DNA of 64,000 bases, taken from NCBI RefSeq assembly GCF_011764485.1, contig NZ_AP022848.1, forward strand, positions 1,206,001 to 1,270,000. Reading direction: 5' to 3'. A program made the position numbers and the translations under genes. Of the stretch, positions 56,218 to 64,000 are shown in pieces (position 1 is the first letter of the stretch; each line of letters opens with the position of its first letter). The stretch is from Bosea sp. ANAM02. Its GTDB lineage: Bacteria > Pseudomonadota > Alphaproteobacteria > Rhizobiales > Beijerinckiaceae. Below the pieces are notes generated by a model that did not search any database, was not told the DNA's origin, and was given only the letters and a program-made list of their open reading frames with translations.

Positions 56218-57124
56218 GGGCGGGGAAGAGTCCCTTGGGTCGCACCAGCAGCACGATCGCCATCAGCAGGTAGATGCCCATCGAGGCGAGGCCGGCGCCG
56301 AGCGCATCGGCCTCCGAACCGGTCATGACATGGCGCAGGAGCCCGGGCGCGAAGGCACGCAGGGAGGTATCAACGAGGCCGACGAGCAGCGCGCCGAAGA
56401 AGGCGCCGCGGATCGAGCCGACGCCGCCGATCACCACCACGACGAAGGTCATGATCAGGATCTGCTCGCCCATGCCGACCTGCACGGCGAGGATCGGCCC
56501 GGCCATCAGCCCGGCGAGGCCGGCGAGCAGGGCGCCGAGTGCGAAGACGGCGGTGTAGAGCAGGCGGATATCGACGCCGAGCGCGCGCACCATCTCGCGA
56601 TGCGTGGCGCCGGCCCGCACCAGCATGCCGACGCGGGTACGGTTGATCAGCAGATAGAGCCCGAGCGCGACAAGGAGGCCGACCGCGATGATCGCGAGGC
56701 GATAGACCGGATAGGTCAGGCCGGGCAGGAGCTGGACCGAGCCGTTCAGCGCCGGCGGAACCGAGACGAAGAGCGGCTGGCGGCCGAAGAGCAGGGTCAC
56801 GCTCTGGTTGAAGATCAGAATCAGCGCGAAGGTCGCCAGCACCTGGTCGAGATGGTCGCGCGCGTAGAGCCTTCGCAGCACGACAAGCTCCATCACCATG
56901 CCGATGAAGGCTGCCGCGGCGAGGCCCGCCAGAACGGCGAGAAGGAAGGAGCCGGTCTGCGCCGCGGCGAAGGCGGCGGCATAGGCGCCGACCATGTAGA
57001 GCGAGCCATGGGCGAGGTTGATCACGCCCATGATGCCGAAGATCAGCGTCAGCCCGGCCGCGAGCAGGAACAGCATCACGCCGAACTGCAGGCCGTTGAG
57101 CAATTGTTCGAGAACGAGCGTCAT
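56210..57124 (-). CDS. livH: Branched-chain amino acid-type ABC permease LivH
   Basis: The 304-residue permease begins with LEQLLNGLQFGVMLFLLAAG and has the GVINLAHGSLYMVGAYAA motif of LivH proteins. About eight helices are visible. It follows the binding-protein gene in the operon. Confidence 0.93.
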   Translation of the reverse strand: MTLVLEQLLNGLQFGVMLFLLAAGLTLIFGIMGVINLAHGSLYMVGAYAAAFAAAQTGSFLLAVLAGLAAAAFIGMVMELVVLRRLYARDHLDQVLATFALILIFNQSVTLLFGRQPLFVSVPPALNGSVQLLPGLTYPVYRLAIIAVGLLVALGLYLLINRTRVGMLVRAGATHREMVRALGVDIRLLYTAVFALGALLAGLAGLMAGPILAVQVGMGEQILIMTFVVVVIGGVGSIRGAFFGALLVGLVDTSLRAFAPGLLRHVMTGSEADALGAGLASMGIYLLMAIVLLVRPKGLFPAHV

Positions 57125-57182
57125 TGTTTTTGAGGCTAGAGTGCGCCGCCTTCGGGTCGAAACACCGATGTTATTCCAGTTT

Positions 57183-57275
57183 CGTCATGCTCGCCCTTGT
57201 GGCGAGCATCCACGCCTTGAACACCGATCTCGATGAAGGAAGACGTGGATGGTCGGGACAAGCCCGACCATGACG
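57183..57275. repeat. Dispersed palindromic element, copy 3 of 3
   Basis: Same architecture and orientation as the copy at 20923. It lies between the binding-protein and livH genes, where it may lower expression of the permease relative to the binding protein. Confidence 0.88.
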
Positions 57276-57314
57276 AAAACGTAAGCGGCCTTGGTCGTGA
57301 ACCGGTGTGGTTCC

Positions 57315-58484
57315 TCAGAGTTTGCAGTCCTTGGCGTAGACGTCGCCATGGTTGCTCAGCACCTTGGTGCCGGTGGTCTTGAGCACCGGCGCGCCGTCGG
57401 CGCCCTTCTCGACCTTGAGCGCGTACCAATCCTGCACCGGGTGCTGGTTCGGGCCGAACTTGAAGGCGCCACGGACCGACTGGAAATCGGCCTTGGCCAG
57501 CGCCGTGCGGAGCGCCGGCACGTCGGTCTTGCCGCCGGTTGCCTTCAGGGCAGACGCGATGGCAAGCGCGGCGTCGTAGCCCTGGCTGGCATAATAGGTC
57601 GGGGCGCGGTTATAGGCCTTGGTCCAGGCCTCCATGAACTTCTTGTTGGCGGCGTTGTCGAAATCCGAATTCCAGTGCGCGGTGACGCTGAGGCCGAGCG
57701 CGGATTCGCCGACCGCCTTCAGCGTGGTGGCGTCGAGCGAGGGCTCGGCCAGCACCATCGGCGTCTTACCGAGCAGGCCGGCCTGCTGGTACTGGCGCAG
57801 GAAGGCGATGCCGAGGCCGCCGGGATGGAACTGGAAGACGACGTCGGGATTGGCCGCGCGGATCTGCGCCATCTCCGGGGCGAAATCGGTCTGGTCGAGG
57901 CGGGTATAGACCTCGCCGGCGATCTCGCCCTTGAACATCCGCTTGAAGCCGGTCAGCGCGTCCTTGCCGGCCTGGTAGTTCGGGGCGAGGATGAAGGCCT
58001 TCTTGTAGCCGAGATTGGTGGCGTATTGGCCGGCGCTCTCGTGCAGGCTGTCGTTCTGCCAGGAGACGACGAAATAATTGGCGTTGCACTCCTTGCCGGC
58101 AAAGTTTGAGGGCGCGGCATTGGGGCTGACATAGAGCGCGCCGGAATCGACGATATCCGGCACGGTGGCGCCGGCGACGTTCGAGAAGACGATGCCGGTG
58201 AAGATCTTGATGCCGTCGGTCTTCAGCATCTTCTCGGCGATCTGCTTGCCCTGGCCGGGCTTGAGCGCGTCATCCTCGACCATCAACTCGACCGGCACGC
58301 CGCCGAGCTTGCCGCCCTCCAGGTCGATGGCGAGCTTGAACGCGTCGCGGATGTCCTGGCCGAGATAGCCGCCGGGCCCCGAGAGCGTGGTGATCATGCC
58401 GATCTTGACCGGCTGCTGGGCCAGTGCCGTGGAGGCCGCCAGCGTGGCCGCGATGCCGAAAAGCAATCCGCGCAGTTTCATCAT
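57315..58484 (-). CDS. LIV-type ABC transporter substrate-binding protein
   Basis: The 389-residue periplasmic protein has a signal peptide ending TALAQ (residues 1-23). It is a type 1 binding fold: KIGMITTLSGPGGYLGQDIR and DAFKLAIDLEGGKLGG at the start, GYDAALAIASALKATGG later. Two Cys (KECNANYF; KDCKL) may form a disulfide. Such proteins often bind aromatic acids. It is encoded with livHMGF. Confidence 0.92.
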   Translation of the reverse strand: MMKLRGLLFGIAATLAASTALAQQPVKIGMITTLSGPGGYLGQDIRDAFKLAIDLEGGKLGGVPVELMVEDDALKPGQGKQIAEKMLKTDGIKIFTGIVFSNVAGATVPDIVDSGALYVSPNAAPSNFAGKECNANYFVVSWQNDSLHESAGQYATNLGYKKAFILAPNYQAGKDALTGFKRMFKGEIAGEVYTRLDQTDFAPEMAQIRAANPDVVFQFHPGGLGIAFLRQYQQAGLLGKTPMVLAEPSLDATTLKAVGESALGLSVTAHWNSDFDNAANKKFMEAWTKAYNRAPTYYASQGYDAALAIASALKATGGKTDVPALRTALAKADFQSVRGAFKFGPNQHPVQDWYALKVEKGADGAPVLKTTGTKVLSNHGDVYAKDCKL

Positions 58485-58663
58485 GGACTCCAGTCGTTCC
58501 GTTTTGCCTCTGAGATGGTTCGACGCGGCGTTTCTGCGCCGCCGCGCTTAGGCGTATTTCGGTGCAACATCACTGCGCCCCGGCCGGGACGCAAGGCGCC
58601 GCTGCCCGTTATCCAAGCACGGCCTCCGCTGGAAGAGGGAGCCCGTCTTTCGATGCGGCAGCG

Positions 58664-59215
58664 TCAGAGCGCGACCCAGCCGACTGGGGGCTTGCGGCCG
58701 GGATGGAGCGCGCCGCAATGCTTGCAGGTGCGGGCCTTCTCGTCGGAGAAGAAGGCTTCATAGAGCGGCGGCAGGTCCTTCACGAGGTCCTTCACCTTCA
58801 GCTCGATGCGATGCACGAGGCCCTGGCACTCGAAGCAGTACCATTCGAAGCCGTCGACCTGGTCGCCATGGCGGGCCGGCTCGACCACGAGCCCGATCGA
58901 GCCTTCCTGCGGGCGCTGCGGGGAATGGCGCACATGCGGCGGCAGCAGGAAGACGTCGCCCTCGCGGATCGTGACGTCGTAATGCTTCCCGTTGTCGACC
59001 AGCTTCAGCATCATGTCGCCCTTGAGCTGGTAGAAGAATTCTTCCACCGGGTCGTCATGATAGTCGGCGCGCTGGTTCGGGCCGCCGACGACCATCACGG
59101 TCATCTGGCCGTCGTCGAACACCTTCTTGTTGCCGACCGGCGGCTTGAGCAGGTGCTCGTGCTCCGCGATCCATGTCTTGAAGTTGAAGGCCTTGAGCCG
59201 TCCTTCGGTCGCCAT
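58664..59215 (-). CDS. 3-hydroxyanthranilate 3,4-dioxygenase-like cupin protein
   Basis: The 183-residue cupin enzyme matches bacterial 3-hydroxyanthranilate 3,4-dioxygenase, which opens the ring with O2 and Fe(II). Metal ligands are visible as His and Glu in YHDDPVEEFFYQLKGD and His in PPHVRHSPQRP. Two CxxC motifs (CFEC, CKHC) at the C-terminus form the rubredoxin-like iron site of the bacterial group. The ATG at 59215 follows GGGAGTGGGAATC. It is the central clue that the cluster handles an aminophenol-type aromatic. Confidence 0.9.
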   Translation of the reverse strand: MATEGRLKAFNFKTWIAEHEHLLKPPVGNKKVFDDGQMTVMVVGGPNQRADYHDDPVEEFFYQLKGDMMLKLVDNGKHYDVTIREGDVFLLPPHVRHSPQRPQEGSIGLVVEPARHGDQVDGFEWYCFECQGLVHRIELKVKDLVKDLPPLYEAFFSDEKARTCKHCGALHPGRKPPVGWVAL

Positions 59216-59248
59216 GATTCCCACTCCCGTCTTCGTTCGTGAAATTGG

Positions 59249-60223
59249 TCAGCCGGCCTTCGCGAGCGGCGCCTTGCCCAGGCCGCAGGCCTCGAAGGCG
59301 GCGCGCGTCGCGGCCTTCTCGGCTTCGCTCAGTTCCAGCATCGGCGCACGCACGCGTCCGCCGACCTGGCCGAGCAGCTCCTGCCAGTATTTCTGGTGGG
59401 AATGCGGCTTCTCGGCCGGGCGTGTGTTGCGCAGCGCCTCGCGCACCGGGTTCAGGCTGTCGCGGATGGCGCGGGCCTTCTCGGCCTCGCCGCGGAAGGC
59501 GAGGTCGGTATAGTCCCGCATGCGCCGGTCGTTCGCCGTCTGGATCAGATAGGGCGGGGAGGAGCAGAGATAGAGCTGCCAGCCGAGCTCGAGGATGTTG
59601 TCGAGCCATTCCTCCTCGGAGGCCGTGCTGACCAGGATGCGGTCGCCGGCCAGCCGCGTGAGCTCCGCATACATCGGGCGCGGCACGCTGTACTTGATCG
59701 CGACGACGTTCTCGATATCGGCGAGCCGGTTGCAGAGCTGCGGGCTCATCAGATAGCCGGAATCGGGGTGGCTCCAGAGCGCGATGCCGATATCGACCTT
59801 CTCGGCGATGGTCCGGTAATACTCGTAGAGCGTTTCGTCCTGCGCCTTGAAGAAATGCAGGATCGGCGCATGCACGACGATGTAGTCGGCGCCGATTTTC
59901 TGGGCATGCTTCGCGAGGTCGATGACCACGTCCATGTTCTGGTCGGAGCAGGACATGATGGTCTGGCCGCGGCCGGACGAGGCCTCGACCGCCAGCTCGA
60001 AATTGCGCTTGCGCTCCTCCAGCGACATCGAGAAGAACTCGCCCTGCTTGCCGGCGATGAACAGGCCGTCGATCCCGAGGTCGTCGAGCCAATGGCGGAT
60101 GTTCTGGCGGAAGCCGTCCTCGTCGATCGCGAGGGTATCGGTGAAAGGCGTGAGCGCGGCCGCCCAGATGCCCTTCATATGAGCGCGGGCATATGCCTTG
60201 GCGTCCTTCTTGGCGTATTTCAT
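59249..60223 (-). CDS. DapA/NanA family (dihydrodipicolinate synthase-like) lyase
   Basis: The 324-residue protein is a TIM barrel of the class I aldolase/hydro-lyase group. The Schiff-base Lys is in NVVAIKYSVPR. The position usually occupied by the catalytic Tyr (YN.P in DapA) reads ALWSHPDSG, so the mechanism differs from DapA. The likely role is cleavage or hydration of a keto-acid intermediate. The ATG at 60223 has GGAG 9 nt upstream. It is the first gene of the minus-strand cluster, divergent from LysR. Confidence 0.85.
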   Translation of the reverse strand: MKYAKKDAKAYARAHMKGIWAAALTPFTDTLAIDEDGFRQNIRHWLDDLGIDGLFIAGKQGEFFSMSLEERKRNFELAVEASSGRGQTIMSCSDQNMDVVIDLAKHAQKIGADYIVVHAPILHFFKAQDETLYEYYRTIAEKVDIGIALWSHPDSGYLMSPQLCNRLADIENVVAIKYSVPRPMYAELTRLAGDRILVSTASEEEWLDNILELGWQLYLCSSPPYLIQTANDRRMRDYTDLAFRGEAEKARAIRDSLNPVREALRNTRPAEKPHSHQKYWQELLGQVGGRVRAPMLELSEAEKAATRAAFEACGLGKAPLAKAG

Positions 60224-60401
60224 CTGGCCGGCTCCCGCATTCCGGAGCGGTTCGGGCGCAAGCGGCTTTCGCGAGGCGCAACCATTCAGCGCCGTCATCC
60301 GAAATGGCCTTGCCCGACAACCTCTCCCAGGCAGCCCGGCCTACATGCCGGGCGATGAGGGATGATGGCATGAGAGCCGGGGTATACGGCAACTCGCAAC
60401 A

Positions 60402-60418
60402 TTCGTATGAATTCGGAA
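60402..60418. promoter_or_regulatory. LysR-type operator (T-N11-A box)
   Basis: TTC-N11-GAA (TTCGTATGAATTCGGAA) lies in the 220-bp divergent spacer, 26 nt before the LysR start. It is the classical binding pattern for LysR regulators and probably controls both the regulator and the catabolic operon. Confidence 0.7.
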
Positions 60419-60443
60419 GCTATCCTTATAAATCGAGGCGTCG

Positions 60444-61352
60444 ATGGCGATCACCTTGCGCCAGATCCAGGCCTTCCTGGCCGTGACCGAGCAGGGCACC
60501 TTCACCAAGGCTGCCGAGCGCCTGAGCATGGCGCAGCCGGCCTTGTCCCAGCTCGTGCGCGACCTGGAGCGCGAACTCGGCATCCGCGTGCTCGACCGCA
60601 CGACGCGCCGGGTCGAATTGACCGAGGGCGGGCGCGAGTTCCACGGGGCTGCGCTGAAGATCGTGCAGGATCTCGACACGGCGGTGCTGAACGCCAATGG
60701 CCTCGCCGAGCGCCGGCGCGGGCGCATCGTGGTGGCGGTGCCGCCCTTGCTTGCGGCCGTTATCATGCCGCCGACGATCGTGGCGCTGCAGCAGAAATAT
60801 CCCGGCCTCCAGGTCGCGATCATCGATGCGCGGAATGACCTCGTCGTCGAGGCCGTGCGCTTCGGCAAGGCCGATTGCGGCGTCGGCACCTTCCCGGCGC
60901 TCGACGACACGATCGAGCGCACGACGCTGGCCCGCGACAGCCTGATGCTGTTCTGCGGGCGCGGCAGCCGCTTCGCCGCGCAGGATTCGGTGGCGTGGCG
61001 CGATCTCGCCGACGAGCCGCTGGTGACGCTGACCCGCGACAGCGGCATCCGCCTGCTCGCCGAGGTCGGCTACGAGACCGCCGAGATCACGCTGAAGCCG
61101 GCCTACGAAGTGACTCAGATCACGACCGCGCTGGCGCTGGTCGAGGCCGGGCTCGGCATCGCCGTGCTGCCGACCTATGCGCGGGCGGTGGCGCCGGAAT
61201 CGGTGCTGGTGCGGCCGCTGACCGAGCCGTCGATCGCGCGGGATATCGTGATGATTCGTCCCGGCGGCCGCTCGGCCTCGCCGGCGCTTGCGGCCTTCGA
61301 GGCGCTGCTGCGCCGCTTCGTGCGCCAGCTCGCGCCGAGCGAGGCGGATTGA
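60444..61352 (+). CDS. LysR family transcriptional regulator of the catabolic cluster
   Basis: The 302-residue regulator has an N-terminal helix-turn-helix (LRQIQAFLAVTEQGTFTKAAERLSMAQPALS region) and an effector-binding domain ending PGGRSASPALAAFEALLR. It is divergent from the DapA-like gene and likely activates the cluster in response to its substrate. A terminator follows. Confidence 0.93.
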   Translation: MAITLRQIQAFLAVTEQGTFTKAAERLSMAQPALSQLVRDLERELGIRVLDRTTRRVELTEGGREFHGAALKIVQDLDTAVLNANGLAERRRGRIVVAVPPLLAAVIMPPTIVALQQKYPGLQVAIIDARNDLVVEAVRFGKADCGVGTFPALDDTIERTTLARDSLMLFCGRGSRFAAQDSVAWRDLADEPLVTLTRDSGIRLLAEVGYETAEITLKPAYEVTQITTALALVEAGLGIAVLPTYARAVAPESVLVRPLTEPSIARDIVMIRPGGRSASPALAAFEALLRRFVRQLAPSEAD

Positions 61353-61370
61353 GGGGGCGGACAAGCAAAA

Positions 61371-61394
61371 AGGCCGCCCGGTGAGGCGGCCTTT
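61371..61394 (+). terminator. Rho-independent terminator of the LysR gene
   Basis: AGGCCGCC, a 6-nt loop and GGCGGCCT, with T residues after the stem and an A-run before it. Confidence 0.85.
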
Positions 61395-61420
61395 CGTCCC
61401 TGTATTGCAAGGGCATCAAA

Positions 61421-61495
<75 letters not shown>

Positions 61496-61662
61496 GTCGC
61501 CGCCCTGAGGAGGCTTCCGGAAGCGTGTCCGGGCCGTGTTGGCCGCGATCACGCTGCGAGGTGAGGGGGCTATAGCGGCTCGCCTCGCGGGTGGCAAGGC
61601 GTTTGCCGCATAAATTCTCATGGGCCTGTTGGCATCTCTTTCCGCGAGAGGCCGAACGGCGC

Positions 61663-62022
61663 TCAGGCCGCCAGCAGCTTCTCGACCTCGTTGACGAGCT
61701 CGCGCAGGTGGAAGGGCTTGGACAGCACCTTCGCGTCCTTCGGCGTCTGCGAATCGGGGTTCAGCGCCACGGCGGCGAAACCGGTGATGAACATCACCTT
61801 GATGTCGGGATCGAGCTCGGTGGCGCGGCGCGCCAGCTCGATGCCGTCCATTTCCGGCATGACGATGTCGGTCAGCAGAAGCTCGAACGGCTCCTCGCGC
61901 AGGCGGTTATAGGCCGACAGGCCGTTATCGAAGGAGGCGACGTCATAGCCCGCGTTCTGCAGGGCCTTGACCAGGAAGCGACGCATATCGTTGTCGTCTT
62001 CGGCGAGCAGTATCTTCGTCAT
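61663..62022 (-). CDS. cpdR: Single-domain response regulator CpdR
   Basis: The 119-residue receiver protein closely resembles CpdR, which in Caulobacter and rhizobia directs ClpXP to degrade cell-cycle proteins when unphosphorylated. The acidic pocket (LLAEDDND), phosphorylation site (LLLTDIVMPEMDG), Thr (FITGFAA) and Lys (LSKPF) are present. The GFAAVALNPDSQTPKDAKVLSKPF stretch is characteristic. No DNA-binding domain is present, as expected. Confidence 0.95.
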   Translation of the reverse strand: MTKILLAEDDNDMRRFLVKALQNAGYDVASFDNGLSAYNRLREEPFELLLTDIVMPEMDGIELARRATELDPDIKVMFITGFAAVALNPDSQTPKDAKVLSKPFHLRELVNEVEKLLAA

Positions 62023-62245
62023 GGGCCTGATCTGTTCGTCCCTGAGGCCTGTGTTTGTCTAGCGTCTGGCGCCCCGACTCAAGGCCGGGCCTGGAACGGT
62101 TGGGTAATCACCCGGCCGCACAGTTGGAACCATGTCTCTCCATAAGGCAACATCATGGTAAACAAGGCGTGAATCCAGCAGAGAATTTCCCGGGTTTCGC
62201 GACATCGCTTCAACCGTTCAGGTTTGTGTGCTTCAGTCGCTCGCG

Positions 62246-63166
62246 ATGAGCCTCTCCTCAGCCCCTTTCCCGCCTGCGCCGGACGACGTCGTCGCCGAGA
62301 TCGAGCGGCCGTTCAGCCTGTACCAGCCGGCCCTCCAGGTCGTGCCGGTGGTGGTCGACGTGCCGCATGCCGGGCGCCGCTATCCGCGCGGCTTCGTCGA
62401 GGCGGCGCGCCTGCCCTTGCGCAGCCTCCGGCGCTCCGAGGATGCCTATGTCGACCGGCTCTTCGCGCAGAGTATCGCGCTCGGGGCGCCGCTGCTCGTG
62501 GCCGAGTTCCCGCGCGCCTATCTGGATGTCAATCGCGAGCCCTACGAGCTCGACCCGCGCATGTTCGAGGGGCGGGTGCCGCCCTTCGCCAATACGCGCT
62601 CGATGCGGGTCGCCGGCGGGCTCGGCACGATCCCGCGCATCGTCGGCGACGGGCAGGAAATCTATCTGGGGCGGATTCCGGTCCAGCAAGGGCTCGCCCG
62701 CATCGAGGAGCTCTACCGGCCCTATCACGCCGGCCTGCGCAGCCTCGTGCAGCGCACGCAAGGCGTGTTCGGCACCTGCATCCTCGTCGACGCGCATTCG
62801 ATGCCATCGGCCGGGCTCGACCGCGACGGGCTGGCCAAATCCGACATCATCCTGGGCGACCGCTTCGGCACTAGCGCGGCCGGCTACATCATCGACATCG
62901 CCGAGCAGGCCTTCACGCGGCTGGGCTTCAGCGTCACCCGCAACCGACCCTATGCCGGCGGCTTCATCACCGAGCATTACGGCGCGCCCGCCGCCGGGGT
63001 GCATGCGCTGCAGATCGAGGTGAACCGGGCACTCTACATGAACGAGTCGACGCTGGAACCGCACGAGGGCTTCGGTGCGGTCGAGCAGGCGATGGCGGCG
63101 ATGATGGCGGATTGCTTCGCGCGCTGGAGCGGCTGGCTCGACGAATGGCGCGAAGCGGCCGAATAG
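62246..63166 (+). CDS. N-formylglutamate amidohydrolase family protein
   Basis: The 306-residue protein matches the FGase family, zinc-dependent amidohydrolases that release formate or similar acyl groups from N-acyl amino acids. Motifs seen are DVPHAGRRYP, EDAYVDRLF, NREPYELDPRMF, VDAHSMPS and ALQIEVNRALYM. Start uncertain: the ATG at 62246 fits the N-terminus of relatives, but a GTG at 62228 is also in frame. No histidine-utilisation genes are nearby. Confidence 0.87.
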   Translation: MSLSSAPFPPAPDDVVAEIERPFSLYQPALQVVPVVVDVPHAGRRYPRGFVEAARLPLRSLRRSEDAYVDRLFAQSIALGAPLLVAEFPRAYLDVNREPYELDPRMFEGRVPPFANTRSMRVAGGLGTIPRIVGDGQEIYLGRIPVQQGLARIEELYRPYHAGLRSLVQRTQGVFGTCILVDAHSMPSAGLDRDGLAKSDIILGDRFGTSAAGYIIDIAEQAFTRLGFSVTRNRPYAGGFITEHYGAPAAGVHALQIEVNRALYMNESTLEPHEGFGAVEQAMAAMMADCFARWSGWLDEWREAAE

Positions 63167-63195
63167 CAGCAGGCGTCGGAGGGGGACTACCCAAG

Positions 63196-63286
63196 AAAAA
63201 AGGGCCGCACACTTGCGTGGCGGCCCAAGTCTAGGGAGGAAACGCCCAAGGAGGGCAATGAAGGTTTGAGGTGATCTCCCCTTCGC
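63196..63286 (-). ncRNA. Predicted small RNA with anti-Shine-Dalgarno motifs
   Basis: On the minus strand, a promoter with 17-nt spacing is followed by about 90 nt without a gene. A hairpin GCCC-TCCTT-GGGC presents CTCC in its loop, a second CCTCCC follows in a single strand, and the transcript ends in a GGGCCGC/GCGGCCC hairpin with six T residues. This build resembles alphaproteobacterial sRNAs that carry CCTCC loops (alpha-r14/cuckoo type). No protein frame fits. Confidence 0.6.
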
Positions 63287-63291
63287 AGTGC

Positions 63292-63320
63292 ACAATATGA
63301 GAGTGCGCTGCAAAACGCAA
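63292..63320 (-). promoter_or_regulatory. Predicted promoter of the small RNA
   Basis: On the minus strand, -35 TTGCGT (63320-63315) and -10 TATTGT (63297-63292) are separated by 17 nt. Confidence 0.55.
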
Positions 63321-63472
63321 CTGAAATCGGCGAAAACAATGGCGTCATGCGACAGGTGCATGATGCCGTAACGAAAAGCCGGGGTTTTTCGGATGTTTCC
63401 GCGTTCGAGCCCGGCTTTAATGATCCATCCGCGGCGTCGATGCTGCAGGGCAGCAAACTGGAGTACCTGTTC

Positions 63473-64000
63473 ATGAGCGCAGTCGATTTCGGCGCTTTCG
63501 TCGCGGAGCTGGCGACGCAGTCCGGCCGGGCGATCCTGCCCTTCTTCCGGGCGCTGCATGCGACGGAGGACAAGTCGCGGGGCGGGGTGTTCGATCCCGT
63601 GACCGAGGGCGACCGCGCCGGCGAATCGGTGATGCGCCACATGATCAAGCGGCAGTTCCCGGCCCATGGCGTGCTCGGCGAGGAATTCGGCAGCGAGAAC
63701 ACCGATGCGGAATATGTCTGGGTGCTCGATCCGATCGACGGCACGCGCGCCTTCATCTCCGGCATTCCGGTCTGGGGCACGCTGATCGGGCTGACGCGCA
63801 ACGGCGTGCCGGTCTATGGCATGATGCACCAGCCCTTCTCGGGCGAGCGCTATTCCGGCGACGGGCGCGAGGCGCGCTATGAGGGGCCGGGCGGGCCGAA
63901 GAAGCTGCGGACGCGCCCGACCGCCGATCTCGCCTCCGCGACGCTGATGACGACGACGCCCGCCCTGTTCAAGGGTGCCGAGGCCAAGGCCTTCGCCGGC
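63473..64000 (+). CDS. hisN: Inositol-monophosphatase family protein, probable histidinol-phosphatase (C-terminus beyond window)
   Basis: The frame is open from the ATG at 63473 to the window end (176 codons). The motifs GEEFG and DPIDGTRAFISG are the metal-binding signature of the inositol monophosphatase family. The DPIDGTRAFISGIPVWGTLI form is typical of HisN-type histidinol-phosphate phosphatases, which act in histidine synthesis. GGAG lies 9 nt upstream of the chosen start. An in-frame ATG at 63440 would add 11 residues. Confidence 0.88.
   Translation, partial: MSAVDFGAFVAELATQSGRAILPFFRALHATEDKSRGGVFDPVTEGDRAGESVMRHMIKRQFPAHGVLGEEFGSENTDAEYVWVLDPIDGTRAFISGIPVWGTLIGLTRNGVPVYGMMHQPFSGERYSGDGREARYEGPGGPKKLRTRPTADLASATLMTTTPALFKGAEAKAFAG

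Noticed and set aside
63187..63801. Minus-strand open frame opposite the hisN-like gene
   Set aside because: Antisense shadow: the plus strand encodes the GEEFG and DPIDGT signatures of the phosphatase family.

Overview
The window looks like a chromosomal segment of a high-GC alphaproteobacterium of the order Hyphomicrobiales (Rhizobiales), most likely Bosea or a close relative. Evidence: aerobic cobaltochelatase genes cobS/cobT, a CpdR-type response regulator, a ribosomal protein L21 with a long Lys/Ala-rich tail, many LIV/peptide ABC transporters, and several palindromic intergenic element families typical of this order, one of them inserted inside a gene. The genus is an inference from protein and repeat resemblance, not from an rRNA gene.

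Layout. 1-4.5 kb (minus): end of a peptide-type ABC transporter operon (solute-binding protein cut by the window edge, fused double ATPase) and a polysaccharide-lyase-like secreted protein. 4.7-9.7 kb (plus): a three-gene overlapping module made of an ABC-exporter-like protein, a cyclic-nucleotide-binding-fold protein and a membrane-anchored ferredoxin/class III cyclase protein. In all three the diagnostic catalytic or ligand-binding residues are altered; this is the best candidate for an undescribed system. 9.9-13.1 kb: methyltransferase-like protein and two glycosyltransferases, overlapping by 4 nt each. 13.2-16.5 kb: cobS, a GFA-family protein, cobT. 16.7-20.8 kb: phytase-like esterase, rpmB with a leader terminator, DUF3108, NIPSNAP and aminotransferase genes. 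21.3-28.7 kb (plus): a probable sugar-acid catabolic cluster (IlvD/Edd dehydratase, PEP-mutase family, SDR dehydrogenase, two tandem DenD-like dehydrogenases). 28.7-31.6 kb (minus): diguanylate cyclase, GNAT, rpmA, rplU.

31.98-42.16 kb is a 10.2-kb genomic island inserted in the 3' end of tRNA-Ser(CGA). It is bounded by a 20-bp direct repeat and starts with a tyrosine integrase. Cargo: a HEPN-motif protein, an HUH-type replication/relaxase-like protein, small hypotheticals, a PGN_0703-type nuclease truncated by an IS21-family element (istA/istB), a truncated membrane protein and two secreted proteins. A 74-nt piece of the HUH gene is also present as an inverted copy about 0.5 kb away.

42.2-49.9 kb: small lipoproteins, a bile-acid-symporter-type carrier divergent from a LysR regulator, and a MacA-MacB-TolC-like efflux operon (minus). 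50.1-60.2 kb (minus): a ten-gene cluster with a LIV-type transporter, 3-hydroxyanthranilate dioxygenase-like protein, DapA-family lyase, alpha/beta hydrolase with an N-terminal RidA-like segment, aspartate-dehydrogenase-like protein and aldehyde dehydrogenase. It is divergent from a LysR regulator with a clear T-N11-A box and probably takes up and degrades an aminoaromatic compound. 61.4-64 kb: tRNA-Val(GAC), cpdR, N-formylglutamate amidohydrolase family, a predicted small RNA with anti-Shine-Dalgarno motifs, and the start of a hisN-like gene running off the edge.
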